This document shows positions 22,706 through 32,056 of a DNA stretch of 64,000 nt, in pieces. Source of the stretch: Malaya genurostris (taxonomy: Eukaryota > Arthropoda > Insecta > Diptera > Culicidae); NCBI RefSeq assembly GCF_030247185.1, contig NC_080570.1, positions 163,096,882 to 163,160,881 of the forward strand, given 5' to 3'. Below the pieces are notes generated by a model. The model was given only the letters and a program-made list of their open reading frames with translations, was not told where the DNA came from and searched no databases. Position 1 is the first letter of the stretch, and the number at the start of each line of letters is the position of its first letter. The position numbers and the translations under genes were made by a program.

Positions 22706-25248
22706 TTACTGTTTCTGGTCCTCCTTCGGTGCATTGCTGGTGCTACTGTTGGAAGATGCATCGCTTGGTGTCGCCGAACCGGAAATGGTCGATGTGGTGG
22801 TGGAGGTAGATGAGGCGGATGAGGAAGTTTGCTGTCGCTTCTGCTGCTTCTCCTTCAGTGTCTGGCTGCTGTTGGTGGTGGCCACCACATCGGACGCCGT
22901 GGTTGCCGAAGAATTCGGTGCAGCTTCGACGGCTTGTTGCTGATTTTTCTCATTGATGAAGTTCAGGTACTGCGTCAGACGAAGCACGGCAATCAGGGTG
23001 GCAACGTAGTCTTTGACGTCCTCCTTGCGGAGAGATTTGACCTGTTTCGAAACGGTCCGGTAGACACGACGGGCGACCTTGTTCGACAGACGGCCAACGG
23101 TTTGTACGGTGTGCAGCACGGGATCGTCCTTGGCAGAGATGGCAGCTGGGAAGAAGTGAAGAAGGTTAAGGATGCCAGTCAAGTGTTTATTTACCATGTA
23201 ACACCGACTTACCATTATCGTCCTCGATGTCGCCCTCGCTCTTCGGGAAATAGTAATCCAACAGACGTTCGGCCAGCTGAGCCGTGGTATCGACTCCGGA
23301 TACCGCGATGCTTCCGTACTGAGTTGCCAGCACTTCGTTGGCTTTCTTCCACGACAGATCCTTCAGCGACGAAGCACGCTGCTGTGTAGCGGAACGCATC
23401 TCGCACACCTTCTCCGTGTACGGCTTGACCGTTTCCAGTACCTTCATTTTGGCCTGATTGTAGATTTCCTGCGGCTGTTCCTTGATGATCGGTGCGTTCA
23501 CCTCGAGCTTGTCGATCCCCTTGACCAGCGTCTGATCGACCAGCTGCAATGGTCGGTCGAATTTCTGCACCAACGGTGCCGAGATGTTGACTGCACGGTG
23601 CACCACATCTTCGGCCGTTCCGAGGGCCCACGTCAACAGTGGATTGCAGTCTACGGAAACAGAATCATAAACGGAAGTTAGTACAACAAAAAAACTGTTA
23701 ATGCGTAGTTTATTGGAGCATTACTAATCTTATCGCAACGTGTGTGTTTGATAAGGAATGTCATTGGTGCTGCTGTGTTTGCCGCGTCAAGTGTTTGAAA
23801 GTAGTTTAAATGAAATGGATTTTTTTTTCTTTAGGAATTTCTTTGTTGATTAAATTGAATGACAGTTCGCCATTGTCAAAACTGGTTCAAACAATCGTAT
23901 TTTGATTTAAATAATAATATTTTAGAACAAATTCTGTTTGCTTAGATCATATTCGTTCACCCTACCCAAGCGAGACGTACATAAAAGCAACACTCAGTCA
24001 ATTCCATCGCTTAAATGAGTCCAAAGTACACACAGTCGATGCGAGTATCGTAAAGATTCAAACAAGCAAAGAAAACAACATGCTGCTGGTCTCGGTAGGC
24101 GGCGACGCGCTTGGTTGGCCCGTGACTGAGTCGAGACGCGCGAGGGATGTTATTCCGGTTTTTTTTTTACTCTTGCTTTTTCCATATACCGTTTCAAAAA
24201 ACATCGGCTCCCTGCTCGGTTGGCTTATGTTCGGAGTTCCCTTCTAGAGTTCTCTCTATGTCATAGACGTTCTCCCTTTCGCTAATATTTTTGCGGTTAG
24301 ATTTTTTTTTGTAATCGTAAAAAAACTATCTAGTATAAAGGCTTTGAAAAAAGAGCTTTAAACGTCTGACGAAACCCCGTTCGTGACAGGTAACATCAGA
24401 CCATCCTGGTTATTATTTTCCAGAGTGAGTCATGCTGATGTTAGCACATTTTTGTTTGTTTTCGAACATTCTTACTGCCTCAGTAAGCGGATTAAACAGA
24501 ACGGCTCGATTTCATAAAAAAAATAAATAAATTCTATTCACCGACATCGCCCGTCGTACTTGGTTAGAATAGGCATGTCTGCTCTACCGCGAATTTATGG
24601 TCGAAACAAGTTAGTCCAAAGTACGCCGCATCGAGTGACGTCAATCGTAAAACGTACTACATCGCCAATTGACGCGAAAATCTCACGGGAAACTATCGCA
24701 GCAGTAGAAGCAACAAAAAAAAACTGCATTCTCCGGAGGTCACGTGGTTCAAGAATATAGCAGACTGCTGCTTTGGTGCCGATCGCTGCTAGCAGCAAGT
24801 AAGTGTGGTGCTGCGATCAATCGAAGTTTCATATCGGTCTATTGTTGTGCGCCTGGTTCGCACACAGATGACCCCAATGTCAAATGAATTGATTATATAA
24901 GCGCGAGCGGACACTATCTCGAGTCGGTCGAAAGAAACATGGCCTCCTTCGCTTGTTGCGCTCGTATGCACTTTGTCTCTGGAGCTCTGGCGAGGGTACC
25001 TCAAGTAACCCGCCATCTTTAAAGACTGGCAACGTGGCTGGCTGAAACTCGGGGGCTCTGTCAGTCGCCCTTATTCTAGAACATTACTCACCTTTTACTC
25101 TGCCATAGACATTCTGGGTCTGTTGCCATGTTGCATCCACCACTGGCAACTTCAGCATGCGGTCAAGGGACTCTAGATGCGGCAGCAAACCTGTCTGGTC
25201 AACGCCGGTCGGTTTCGCGGCACTACCGTTTTCAACTTTTCCTGACAT
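22706..25248 (-). CDS. Lsd-2: Perilipin / lipid storage droplet surface-binding protein 2
   Basis: Three minus-strand exons join in phase: 25248-25092 (MSGKVENGS..., 52 codons + 1 base), 23650-23213 and 23145-22706, with introns of 1441 and 67 bp. Donors are GTGAGT and GTAAGT; acceptors are CCGTAG and CCCAG. The product is 344 residues, close to Drosophila Lsd-2. The PAT region carries PHLESLDRMLKLPVVDATW, then CNPLLTWALGTAEDV, and DQTLVKGIDKLEVNAPIIKE with QEIYNQAK, hallmarks of insect perilipins. Helical segments follow, and the C-terminal ~80 residues are Ser/Thr/Gln-rich low complexity ending KEDQKQ. It coats lipid droplets in fat body and germline and protects triglyceride from lipolysis. 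No defect is seen. The frame upstream of TWALG has no ATG, which confirms splicing to exon 1. Confidence 0.93.
23651..25091 (-). other. Intron 1 of Lsd-2
   Basis: A 1441 bp intron bounded by GTGAGT (at 25091-25086) and TTTCCGTAG (ending 23651). The 23950-25060 part is richer in GC than the surrounding intergenic DNA and may hold regulatory sites, but I identify none. No transposon is recognisable in it, unlike every other long non-coding stretch of the window. Confidence 0.7.
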
Positions 25249-25710
25249 TCTGCGAATTTAGTTTCAATGTGTTTCGTTCACAACTGATGAAACACTCACT
25301 CACTGGCTTTTGGCTCAAAGTAACAAACTGATAACAAGACTAGCTATTCGGTATTTATTTCACAGAGCGACCGTACTTCACCACGTTCCAGAATCGAATG
25401 AGCACCGGACGAATGGCGAATCAATTTGTACCACTCCTATAAGCCAGCCGCACGGGATTGTGTGTGTCCTCTCCGGAGTTGCTCAACGTCGCTCACGTCG
25501 CTCACCGGGCAGCGGTCGATCACACGATGATCGTGTATCTTCTTTGATTGGTTACTATCAACAGCAGCACGCTCACACCCGACTGTATTCTCCGCTTATC
25601 ACGAACCGGACCGAATTACTACTGACTTTCAATGTAATTTACTCAGTGTACTACACTGTACTTCAGCATGCACCGGCCAAATCACTCTTGCACTTTTATT
25701 AGTATTACTC

Positions 25711-25748
25711 GAATGATTCTGGATTAGAAGCGACGCCTGGTTTTTATA
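25711..25748 (-). promoter_or_regulatory. Putative core promoter of Lsd-2 (TATA + initiator)
   Basis: On the minus strand GGTATAAAAA (T of TATA at 25748) is followed by TCATTC at 25716-25711, a match to the arthropod initiator TCAKTY. The first T of TATA is 34 bases upstream of the initiator A, slightly long but acceptable. The inferred 5' UTR to the ATG at 25248 is about 465 bases and might contain an intron, because AAATTCGCAG just before the ATG resembles an acceptor. This is inference from sequence only. Confidence 0.4.
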
Positions 25749-26121
25749 CCACACAGTTCGATGTTATCTGTCCGTTTTAGGTTTCGAGCCCGAATGTACG
25801 ATAAGGATTTGCCGGGTGGCTAACAGAAACCAGACAGGGTTGTAGTCTTCCTACAACGGCGTGGTAGAGGTAGGGTCTAACCGACGACACGACCTGCCAC
25901 TCGCCTTTAAAACTGTATCGTACATTTAACTATCTCTCAGTAACTCGTAATGTCAAAATGAGACATCTTGGTAAATATGTTTGAAACTGGCAACCCAGGT
26001 TGATAAACTGTTGATTTTAGAATAACGATATCCTTGGTTACGTTTGTTGTTCAATTAAAAAATGTGAATCGAAAAAACAACTCAATGAGTGTAAATGATG
26101 AAATACTTCACGGTTTTATCA
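25749..26121. other. Upstream flank of Lsd-2
   Basis: No gene is recognised. This is the probable upstream regulatory sequence of Lsd-2, ending at the mariner insertion that starts at 26124. Confidence 0.4.
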
Positions 26122-26123
26122 TA

Positions 26124-27040
26124 CCTTATGATCAAAAAAGAACCGGAATTTTCATTTTAAAATTTCCGCGCTTGTCCAATCGGTAAACTTTTATTCTCTC
26201 AACGTTGGCAACACTTTTATACACATTCTGTCAATTTTTGACGCATATCGTACGATTAGTTTTTGTTTGGCGTCTGTACAAAGAAGTGGAAAAATTTTCG
26301 TGTGGCGATTTTTATAATGAATGAAAATTTAGAACAACGTGCGTGCATCAAATTTTGTGTTGCTAATGGATTTAAGTGTTCCGAAACGTTGAAAATGTTA
26401 GTAAAGGCCTTTGGTGAATCGTGTCTAGGAAAAACACAGGCATACGAGTGGTATAAACGCTTCAAAGGTGGTCGTACAAGCTTGGATTATGATGAGATCA
26501 CTGGCCGCCCAACAATATCTGTTACTGAAGAAAACATTGAATCGGCGAAGCAAATCGTGTTGCAAAATCGTTCTGTACCGATTAGAGAGATTGCTGTGTT
26601 GTTGGGCATCTCTTATGGATCAGCCGAACACATTTTAACTGATGTTTTGGGTTTGAAACGCGTCGCTTCTCGGCTGTTGCCAAAAAAGCTGAATTTCATT
26701 CAAAAACAGCGTCGTGTTGATGTGGCCAAAGAGATGATTTCCAACGCAGATAGTGACCCCACATTCATCGAATGCATCATAACTATGACGTTGAAACCGC
26801 ACAACAATCGACCGAATGGCGCTTCGAAGGCGAGCCGAAACCATCCATTATAAAAATCGCAACACGAAAATTTTCCAACTTCTTTGTATAGATCCCAAAC
26901 AAAAACTAATCGTACATATGCGTCAAAATTTAACAGAATGTGTATAAAAGTGTTGCCAACGTTGAGAGAATAAAAGTTTACCGATTGGACATGCTCGGGA
27001 ATTTTGAAATGATAATTCCGGTTCTCTTTTGATCATAAGG
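26124..27040 (+). mobile_element. Internally deleted mariner (DD34D type) with ~210 bp inverted ends
   Basis: The ends CCTTATGATCAAAA and TTTTGATCATAAGG are parts of long inverted repeats (about 26124-26330 and 26840-27040) that are roughly 90 percent alike. TA lies on each side (26122-26123, 27041-27042). The interior keeps only the N-terminal transposase codons. At 917 bp it is shorter than an autonomous mariner and would need a helper. The right-hand TA is shared with the next element. Confidence 0.85.
26317..26853 (+). pseudogene. Mariner transposase, N-terminal part
   Basis: ATG at 26317 (MNENLEQRACIKFCVANGF...). Residues 1-110 form the two helix-turn-helix domains, including AYEWYKRFKGGRTSLD, ITGRPTISVTEENI and ISYGSAEHILTDVLGLKRV, then the linker RLLPKKLNFIQKQRR. 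At FIECIIT the first catalytic motif is deleted and the frame shifts; the next bases read YDVETAQQSTEWRFEGEP in another frame and run into the right inverted end. The catalytic DDD domain is absent. The family product cuts and joins DNA at TA sites. Confidence 0.85.
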
Positions 27041-27042
27041 TA

Positions 27043-27930
27043 ACACATGAATCAATAAGTCCCGAGACTAAAGCAGAGATTGCGCTCGTAGTAAACCAGT
27101 AACCACGTCTTTCTTTAGTACTAACCTTTGCTTAAAACGGGTCAAAATTTTAAGTCGATCCGACCAGAAACAGCTGAGTTATCGAGGTTGGAGTAAAGTC
27201 GTTTTGTAGTTTGTTTAAAAAATGGAAAAAATCGAGTTTCGTGTTTTGTTAAAACATTGGTATTGAATGGGTAAAAACACCGTGCAAGCGAAACAATGGA
27301 TTGAAAAATGTTATCCGGACTCTTGTCCATCAAAAGCAACGATTTGTCGGTGGTTCGCCGAGTTTAAACGTGGTCGTGCCGACACAAATGACGCGGAACG
27401 CTCGGGTAGACCTGTGGAAGCCGTTACACCGGAAAATGTGAGTGAAGTGACAAAAATTAGAAGCTCCGTGAGATTGATGAGATGACACAGATATCATATG
27501 GAAGTGTATTTACTATCCTTCATGAAAAATTGAGCATGAAAAAGGTTTTTTCCAAGTGGGTGCCGCGATTGCTTTCGATGGAACAAAAACAGCCTGTCAC
27601 AAGTCGATGAAAACAATGGCGAAATTGAACGAATTGGGCTTTGATCTGCTTCCCCACCCCCCATACTCGTCAGATTTAGCCCCCAGTGACTACTGGCTCT
27701 TTGCTGATCTTAAAAAAATGCTCCAGGGAAAAAGATTTGGCTCAAATGAGGAGGTCATCGCTGAAACTGAAGCGAAAGATAAATTTTTTTATAAACATGG
27801 TATTGAAAAATTGGAAAAACGTTGGAACCATTGTATCACCCTAAAAGGTGATAATGTTGATGAATAAAAAAAAAATTTGCCAAAAGATGTTGTTTCTATT
27901 GTTAATCTCGGGACTTATTGATCCATGTGT
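27043..27930 (+). mobile_element. Second internally deleted mariner, abutting the first
   Basis: The left end ACACATGAATCAATAAGTC begins immediately after TA 27041-27042, the same TA that closes the preceding element. The right end GACTTATTGATCCATGTGT closes at 27930, followed by TA 27931-27932. It is 888 bp with ~28 bp inverted ends and belongs to a different mariner lineage from its neighbour. Confidence 0.85.
27222..27867 (+). pseudogene. Mariner transposase pseudogene with central deletion
   Basis: ATG at 27222 (MEKIEFRVLLKHWY) meets a TGA after 14 codons; the same frame resumes as MGKNTVQAKQWIEK and CRWFAEFKRGRADTNDAERS (helix-turn-helix region). The middle, with the first and second catalytic Asp, is missing: KWVPRLLSMEQKQ is joined out of frame to CHKSMKTMAKLNELG. 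The C-terminal end keeps LPHPPYSSDLAPSDYWLFAD, which has the third catalytic Asp of a DD34D mariner, and ends ITLKGDNVDE with TAA at 27865-27867. Confidence 0.85.
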
Positions 27931-27989
27931 TATGTCACAAAATAAGAAAACGAATGCAAATATAAATGTATTATGGGTTTAATTTTAAT

Positions 27990-28035
27990 GATTAGCTCAT
28001 ATCACATCTAACGATTAGCTCATATCACATCTAAC
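27990..28035. repeat. 23 bp direct duplication
   Basis: GATTAGCTCATATCACATC plus TAAC occurs twice in tandem (27990-28012 and 28013-28035) with no mismatch. A recent local duplication with no known role. Confidence 0.8.
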
Positions 28036-28058
28036 GATTTTTGTTAAAAAGGCTTCAA

Positions 28059-28208
28059 CATCGTCTGCTTATGCGGCTATGCTCAGAAATCCAATTAAGT
28101 GGACGGCCTTCAAAATAGGAAAAGCACCAAAGGAGATTAGTTAGCTTGACGAATTCTACGCTTGAAAAAAATCCATCTATAAAGTCCATCAATTCTTTTG
28201 AACAAGTA
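28059..28208. repeat. 150 bp direct repeat, left flank of LOA-like insertion
   Basis: Identical or nearly identical to 30866-31015 (begins CATCGTCTGCTTATGCGG, ends CTTTTGAACAAGTA). It brackets the retrotransposon at 28209-30865, so it is most simply a very long target-site duplication. Confidence 0.85.
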
Positions 28209-30865
28209 TCAGGAATCAGGAATCAGAACAAATTGGCTCAAATGGCACGTTCCCCTTGATATTTGGAGATTTGTGCCTTGCCATCAATTTGTTTTTAGCA
28301 TCATTTTCCCGATATATAAGAGGGAAGGATTGAAAGGAAATGGTAAGGGTTGGACTAGGAGGATGGGAAAAATTGACGACACAAAAACACATAAAAGCAG
28401 AAGTAAATTCTGCACCCCTAAGGGATGCTGAACAATCTGCTGAGGATCACATTTAGTGGAAGCAGAAGGAAATTATGAACCTCTACGAGGTCCCGAACAG
28501 TCTGCTGTTAATAAAACCTCCAACCCCCGAGAGGATTTAGAGATCTTACAAAAGCGACACCATTCTGCACTCCCGGAAGAATGCAGAACGACTCGCAGTA
28601 TGTACGAGCAGAAGTAAATGCGGTACCCCCCAGAGGATGCCAAACAATCTGCCAAACCCTATTTAAGGTGAATACAGAAGGGATTCATTCACTCCAGGAA
28701 GAACGATGAACCCTTCTGACTATAGCTCCTTACCACATTGGGTGAGAAACGAGAGAATATCCTTCAATTTTAGCTCCGCATACACAGACTCAACCATGTA
28801 TGGAGAACCAAAAACCCGGATACGTAGCTGCGTCAATGCGGGACAGTTACATATCAGATGATATGAAGTACCATAATCGCATTCACACAAATCACACGAA
28901 TAATACTCAGCACGTTGAATAGTAGCCATGTGATAATTGAGTTTGCAATGTCCAGTCAGAGCTCTGACCAGAATACTTCAATGATACTTGGAGAAATGCA
29001 GTAGACACTTTGACATTTTCAGATTTAAATCTGGTAGAAATGCTTTTGTCTGAGCGCAAGTTTGCAAGCTGCGCCAGTAGCTGGCATGTTTGGATGCAGC
29101 CCAAGAACGTATCTTGTGCTTTATCCAACTAGTTGAAAGTGGTAAAGCTGGTTCAGGACCAACGAAATCATTCGTTGCACCAGCTCTAGCCAACTCATCA
29201 GCCCATTCATTTCCAGTAATACCAGAATGGCCGGGTACCCATATGAAGTAAACAGCATTTGAAATGCTGAGGTCTTCAATTTGAGTTCGACATGCGATCA
29301 CTAGATTCGACCGTGAGTCATTCGAACTGAGTGCTTTTAAGGCTGCCTGACTGTCGGAACAAAAATAAATACGTTTACCACAGATCCTCTGCTGAAGAGC
29401 CGATTGCTTGGAACACAGTACAGTATCTACCAAGTGAATGAGACTGCTCCAGCCTATTTCACGACAGTAGATACCAGCACCAGCACGACCATTCAACAGA
29501 GAACCGTCCGTAAAACAAACTATGTGTTCATCAAGTTGTCGTTCCAGACAACCAGACAACCACTCCTAACGAAGAGTATAGCTCACATTGAATGTTTTAA
29601 AAGGAAAACAGCATGTGAGAGTTAGGTCACTAGGAGCGAGTAAATACTCATCCCACGGAACCATTTGAGACCACAAGCGAGTGTGACTGGTAGCATATTC
29701 TAATGGGTTACTGTTCCAAAGCCCTGTAACCCTAAGACGGTATGCACAAGATAATGCTTCTTGTTCTAGGAACACATGTAGTGGTTTAATGCACAGTAGC
29801 GCCTCTAGAGCAGCAGTAGGAGTTGTCGTGAATGCTCCTGTCATCGCCATTAGGACCATCCTTTGGAGATGATTTAGCTTTGACTGAACTGTCGCGACTT
29901 CTCCTTTCTGCCACCATACAAGACATCCATATGCTAAAATTGGTCTAACGATAGTTGTGTAGATCCAATGAATATATCTGGGTTTGAGTCCCCATGATTT
30001 TCCAAAAGCTCGTCTGCATTGGCCGAATACCCTGCAAGCTCTTTTAATCCTGAAATCAATGTGAGCAGACCAATTCAGTTTTGAGTCAAGAATAACCCCG
30101 ACGTATTAAACTTGATCGACCACAGTGACCCCTGAACCAAAGAACTGCAACGGACGAGCTCCTGTAATTATCCTACGATGAGTGAAAAGCACCATTGATG
30201 TTTTGCCCGGATTTACAGATAATCCAAACCTGACAACACCATTGTTCAACAGATCGCAGGGCTTGCTGCATTAAATCAAAGAGAGTGTTAATGCTTATAC
30301 CGGTCATCAATATATGATAATCGTCGGCAAAACCATAAGTCGGAAATCCAAGGTTATTAAGTTTCCTTAACAAACTATCAGCGACTAGGTTCCATAAAAG
30401 TGGGGATAGTACACCACCTTGAGGACACCCACAGACACTCAGCTTTCTAATCTCTGGCCTGCCGAAGCGATGATCAAAGAAGTTGATTGCTAAGCATTGC
30501 GTGTATCCAGTAAGGGAAAAACCCAAGATATTCCGTTCACGACTGCAATGTTTAACCTCCTGCAGCCATTCAGCCATCGGCACGGAAATACACCTTGACT
30601 TAGGAGTTCCTATTTTTGTGGCCTTTTACGACATGGAATAGGAAACCAGTGGATCAATTCTTGGTAAAAAATAATTCCGCCGGATGCCACACGGCTTACC
30701 TGTTTGGTGGACTTATACCACCGGTACAGGTGGACCGTAGCGTTATTCTTAGCAGTTGGGAAACCGCTACCGACACTACACGGCTATCTATGCTGCTCAG
30801 AGAGGGAAGTTAACATTGATGGTCAACTTCCATGGATGGCCGAGCAGCCTCGTCTGCTTATGCGG
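28209..30865 (-). mobile_element. LOA-like non-LTR retrotransposon, internally deleted (copy 1)
   Basis: Minus-strand element of about 2.65 kb. The 5' end reads AGGCTGCTCGGCCATCC (from 30849 down) and about 240 bases of non-coding leader follow. Coding sequence then begins abruptly inside the reverse transcriptase domain, and an RNase H domain and 3' UTR follow. The 3' end is ...CCAATTTGTTCTGATTCC with a second ATTCCTG unit. A 16-base scrap of the flank (CGTCTGCTTATGCGG) is repeated at the 5' junction (30850-30865). It has the same structure as copy 2 at 53329-55987, and RT plus RNase H in this order fits the LOA group. Confidence 0.85.
28978..30583 (-). pseudogene. Reverse transcriptase - RNase H remnant (copy 1)
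   Basis: From 30583 leftwards: MPMAEWLQEVKHCSRE..., CGCPQGGVLSPLLWNLVADS and the palm motif GFADDYHILM (Asp-Asp). A frameshift after QWCCQ (near 30240) is shared with copy 2, and a one-base deletion near 30105 is private. The thumb/connection follows (QRMVLMAMTGAFTTTPTAA at about 29850). TAG after YTLR is also shared. The RNase H domain (29559-28978) has FTDGSLLNGRAGAG, FCSDSQAALKAL and WVPGHSGITGNEWADELA. A 29-base deletion near 29410 plus a compensating one-base change removes the segment with the catalytic Glu that copy 2 keeps. Dead enzyme. Confidence 0.85.
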
Positions 30866-31015
30866 CATCGTCTGCTTATGCGGCTATGCTCAGAAATCCA
30901 ATTAAGTGGACGGCCTTCAAAATAGGAAAAGCACCAAAGGAGATTAGTTAGCTTGACGAATTCTACGCTTGAAAAAAATCCATCTATAAAGTCCATCAAT
31001 TCTTTTGAACAAGTA
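30866..31015. repeat. 150 bp direct repeat, right flank of LOA-like insertion
   Basis: Partner of 28059-28208. Beyond 31015 the sequence differs from that after 28208, as expected for a duplication made at insertion. Confidence 0.85.
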
Positions 31016-31811
31016 AGAGCGTCTCAATTCGTACCACTGGACAATGTCCATCAAATAATCGAAAACTCGGTTCGATTAAACAGAAAAGCAATGGAAATAA
31101 AAAATGTTAAAGCCATCCGAATTCAGCCATTGAAATCACGACACTCGAAATTGATACTATCGAATATGGTTAACGATCCGACAAAATATTACTAAAAACT
31201 TGTGCGAGAAAAATAGGACGTAAAATTAAAACGATTAAGACGACTTAGGCAGACCCTGTTAGCTTGAGGCGAAATCATTCTTGAGCTCAGCAACGCCATC
31301 GCACGGCATTACATTCAACATATCATGTCTCCATTTCTTATCAGGAAACAATTAAATGGTAACTTGATAAAATTTTCGAGTATACTGATAGTACAGTTCG
31401 CATTTGTAGTTCATGTAGAGCTCCACAACGAAATCTGGAATACACACAGCTAGATTTCGTACAAATTCCTGGAGGTTCAGATTTGAAATCAAATTAACCA
31501 AAGCATATATGTTACCCACCATCTGGCCAAACTGAAATTATAAATCTGTTAAGAAAAATATGTTCAATAATCTTTAAAACTTCTCAGAAGCAATCTAGCG
31601 ATATTCGAATTCAGACGAACTTTCTCAATTTATTTGTTTATTTATATTTCTAGGGTACCTTGGTAACTATTCGTAGCAACCAGAACAGTGTTGCTTGAGA
31701 ATTTCATTTTTATTATTAACAAGGGGTCGCTATATTTGTGGTAACTGACGGTAAATCGCTCACGGACACTTTTTAATCCGATTTTCCTTCGAAGAGCCTG
31801 GTCGTGTCGTC
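31016..31811. other. Unassigned DNA
   Basis: A frame continuing to TAA at 31195 (KSRHSKLILSNMVNDPTKYY) has a protein-like composition but no recognisable family and is interrupted upstream. Otherwise nothing is recognised. Confidence 0.3.
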
Positions 31812-32056
31812 GGTCTAACGCTTTCGAAAAAATTTTTTTTTTCAAATTTCTTTGTATTTTGTTTGATTAAAACATTTCAAGAATATTTTGTCAAATCTCT
31901 GGACGTTCTTATCTCATACTGCCAAGAGGCAAGTGCTCAGCGCACAGACCCAAGAGTAGAATGCATCGATTGACTTGAAAATTTGACAAAACATTCCTGG
32001 AATGTTTTATTATGACAAAATCCAAAAAAAAGATGATTTTTCGAAAGTGTTAGACC
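31812..32056. repeat. Foldback (MITE-like) element, ~90 bp arms
   Basis: The left arm starts GGTCTAACGCTTTCGAAAAA and includes 'attaaaacatttcaagaat' and 'attttgtcaaat'. The right arm is its diverged reverse complement ending TTTTTCGAAAGTGTTAGACC. The centre holds about 70 bases. 245 bp, non-coding, no clear target duplication. Confidence 0.65.

Noticed and set aside
22734..23389. Long plus-strand frames opposite Lsd-2
   Set aside because: They are antisense shadows of the Lsd-2 exons.
23215..23631. 138-codon minus-strand frame overlapping Lsd-2 exon 2
   Set aside because: A shifted-frame shadow of the perilipin coding sequence.
23980..24100. Possible plus-strand promoter in Lsd-2 intron 1 (ATAAAAG, TCAGTC, then an ATG at about 24080)
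   Set aside because: The TATA-like to initiator spacing is only about 15 bases and the ATG opens a very short frame.
31016..31195. Protein-like frame after the 150 bp repeat
   Set aside because: Not recognisable and interrupted upstream. Kept only as unassigned DNA.
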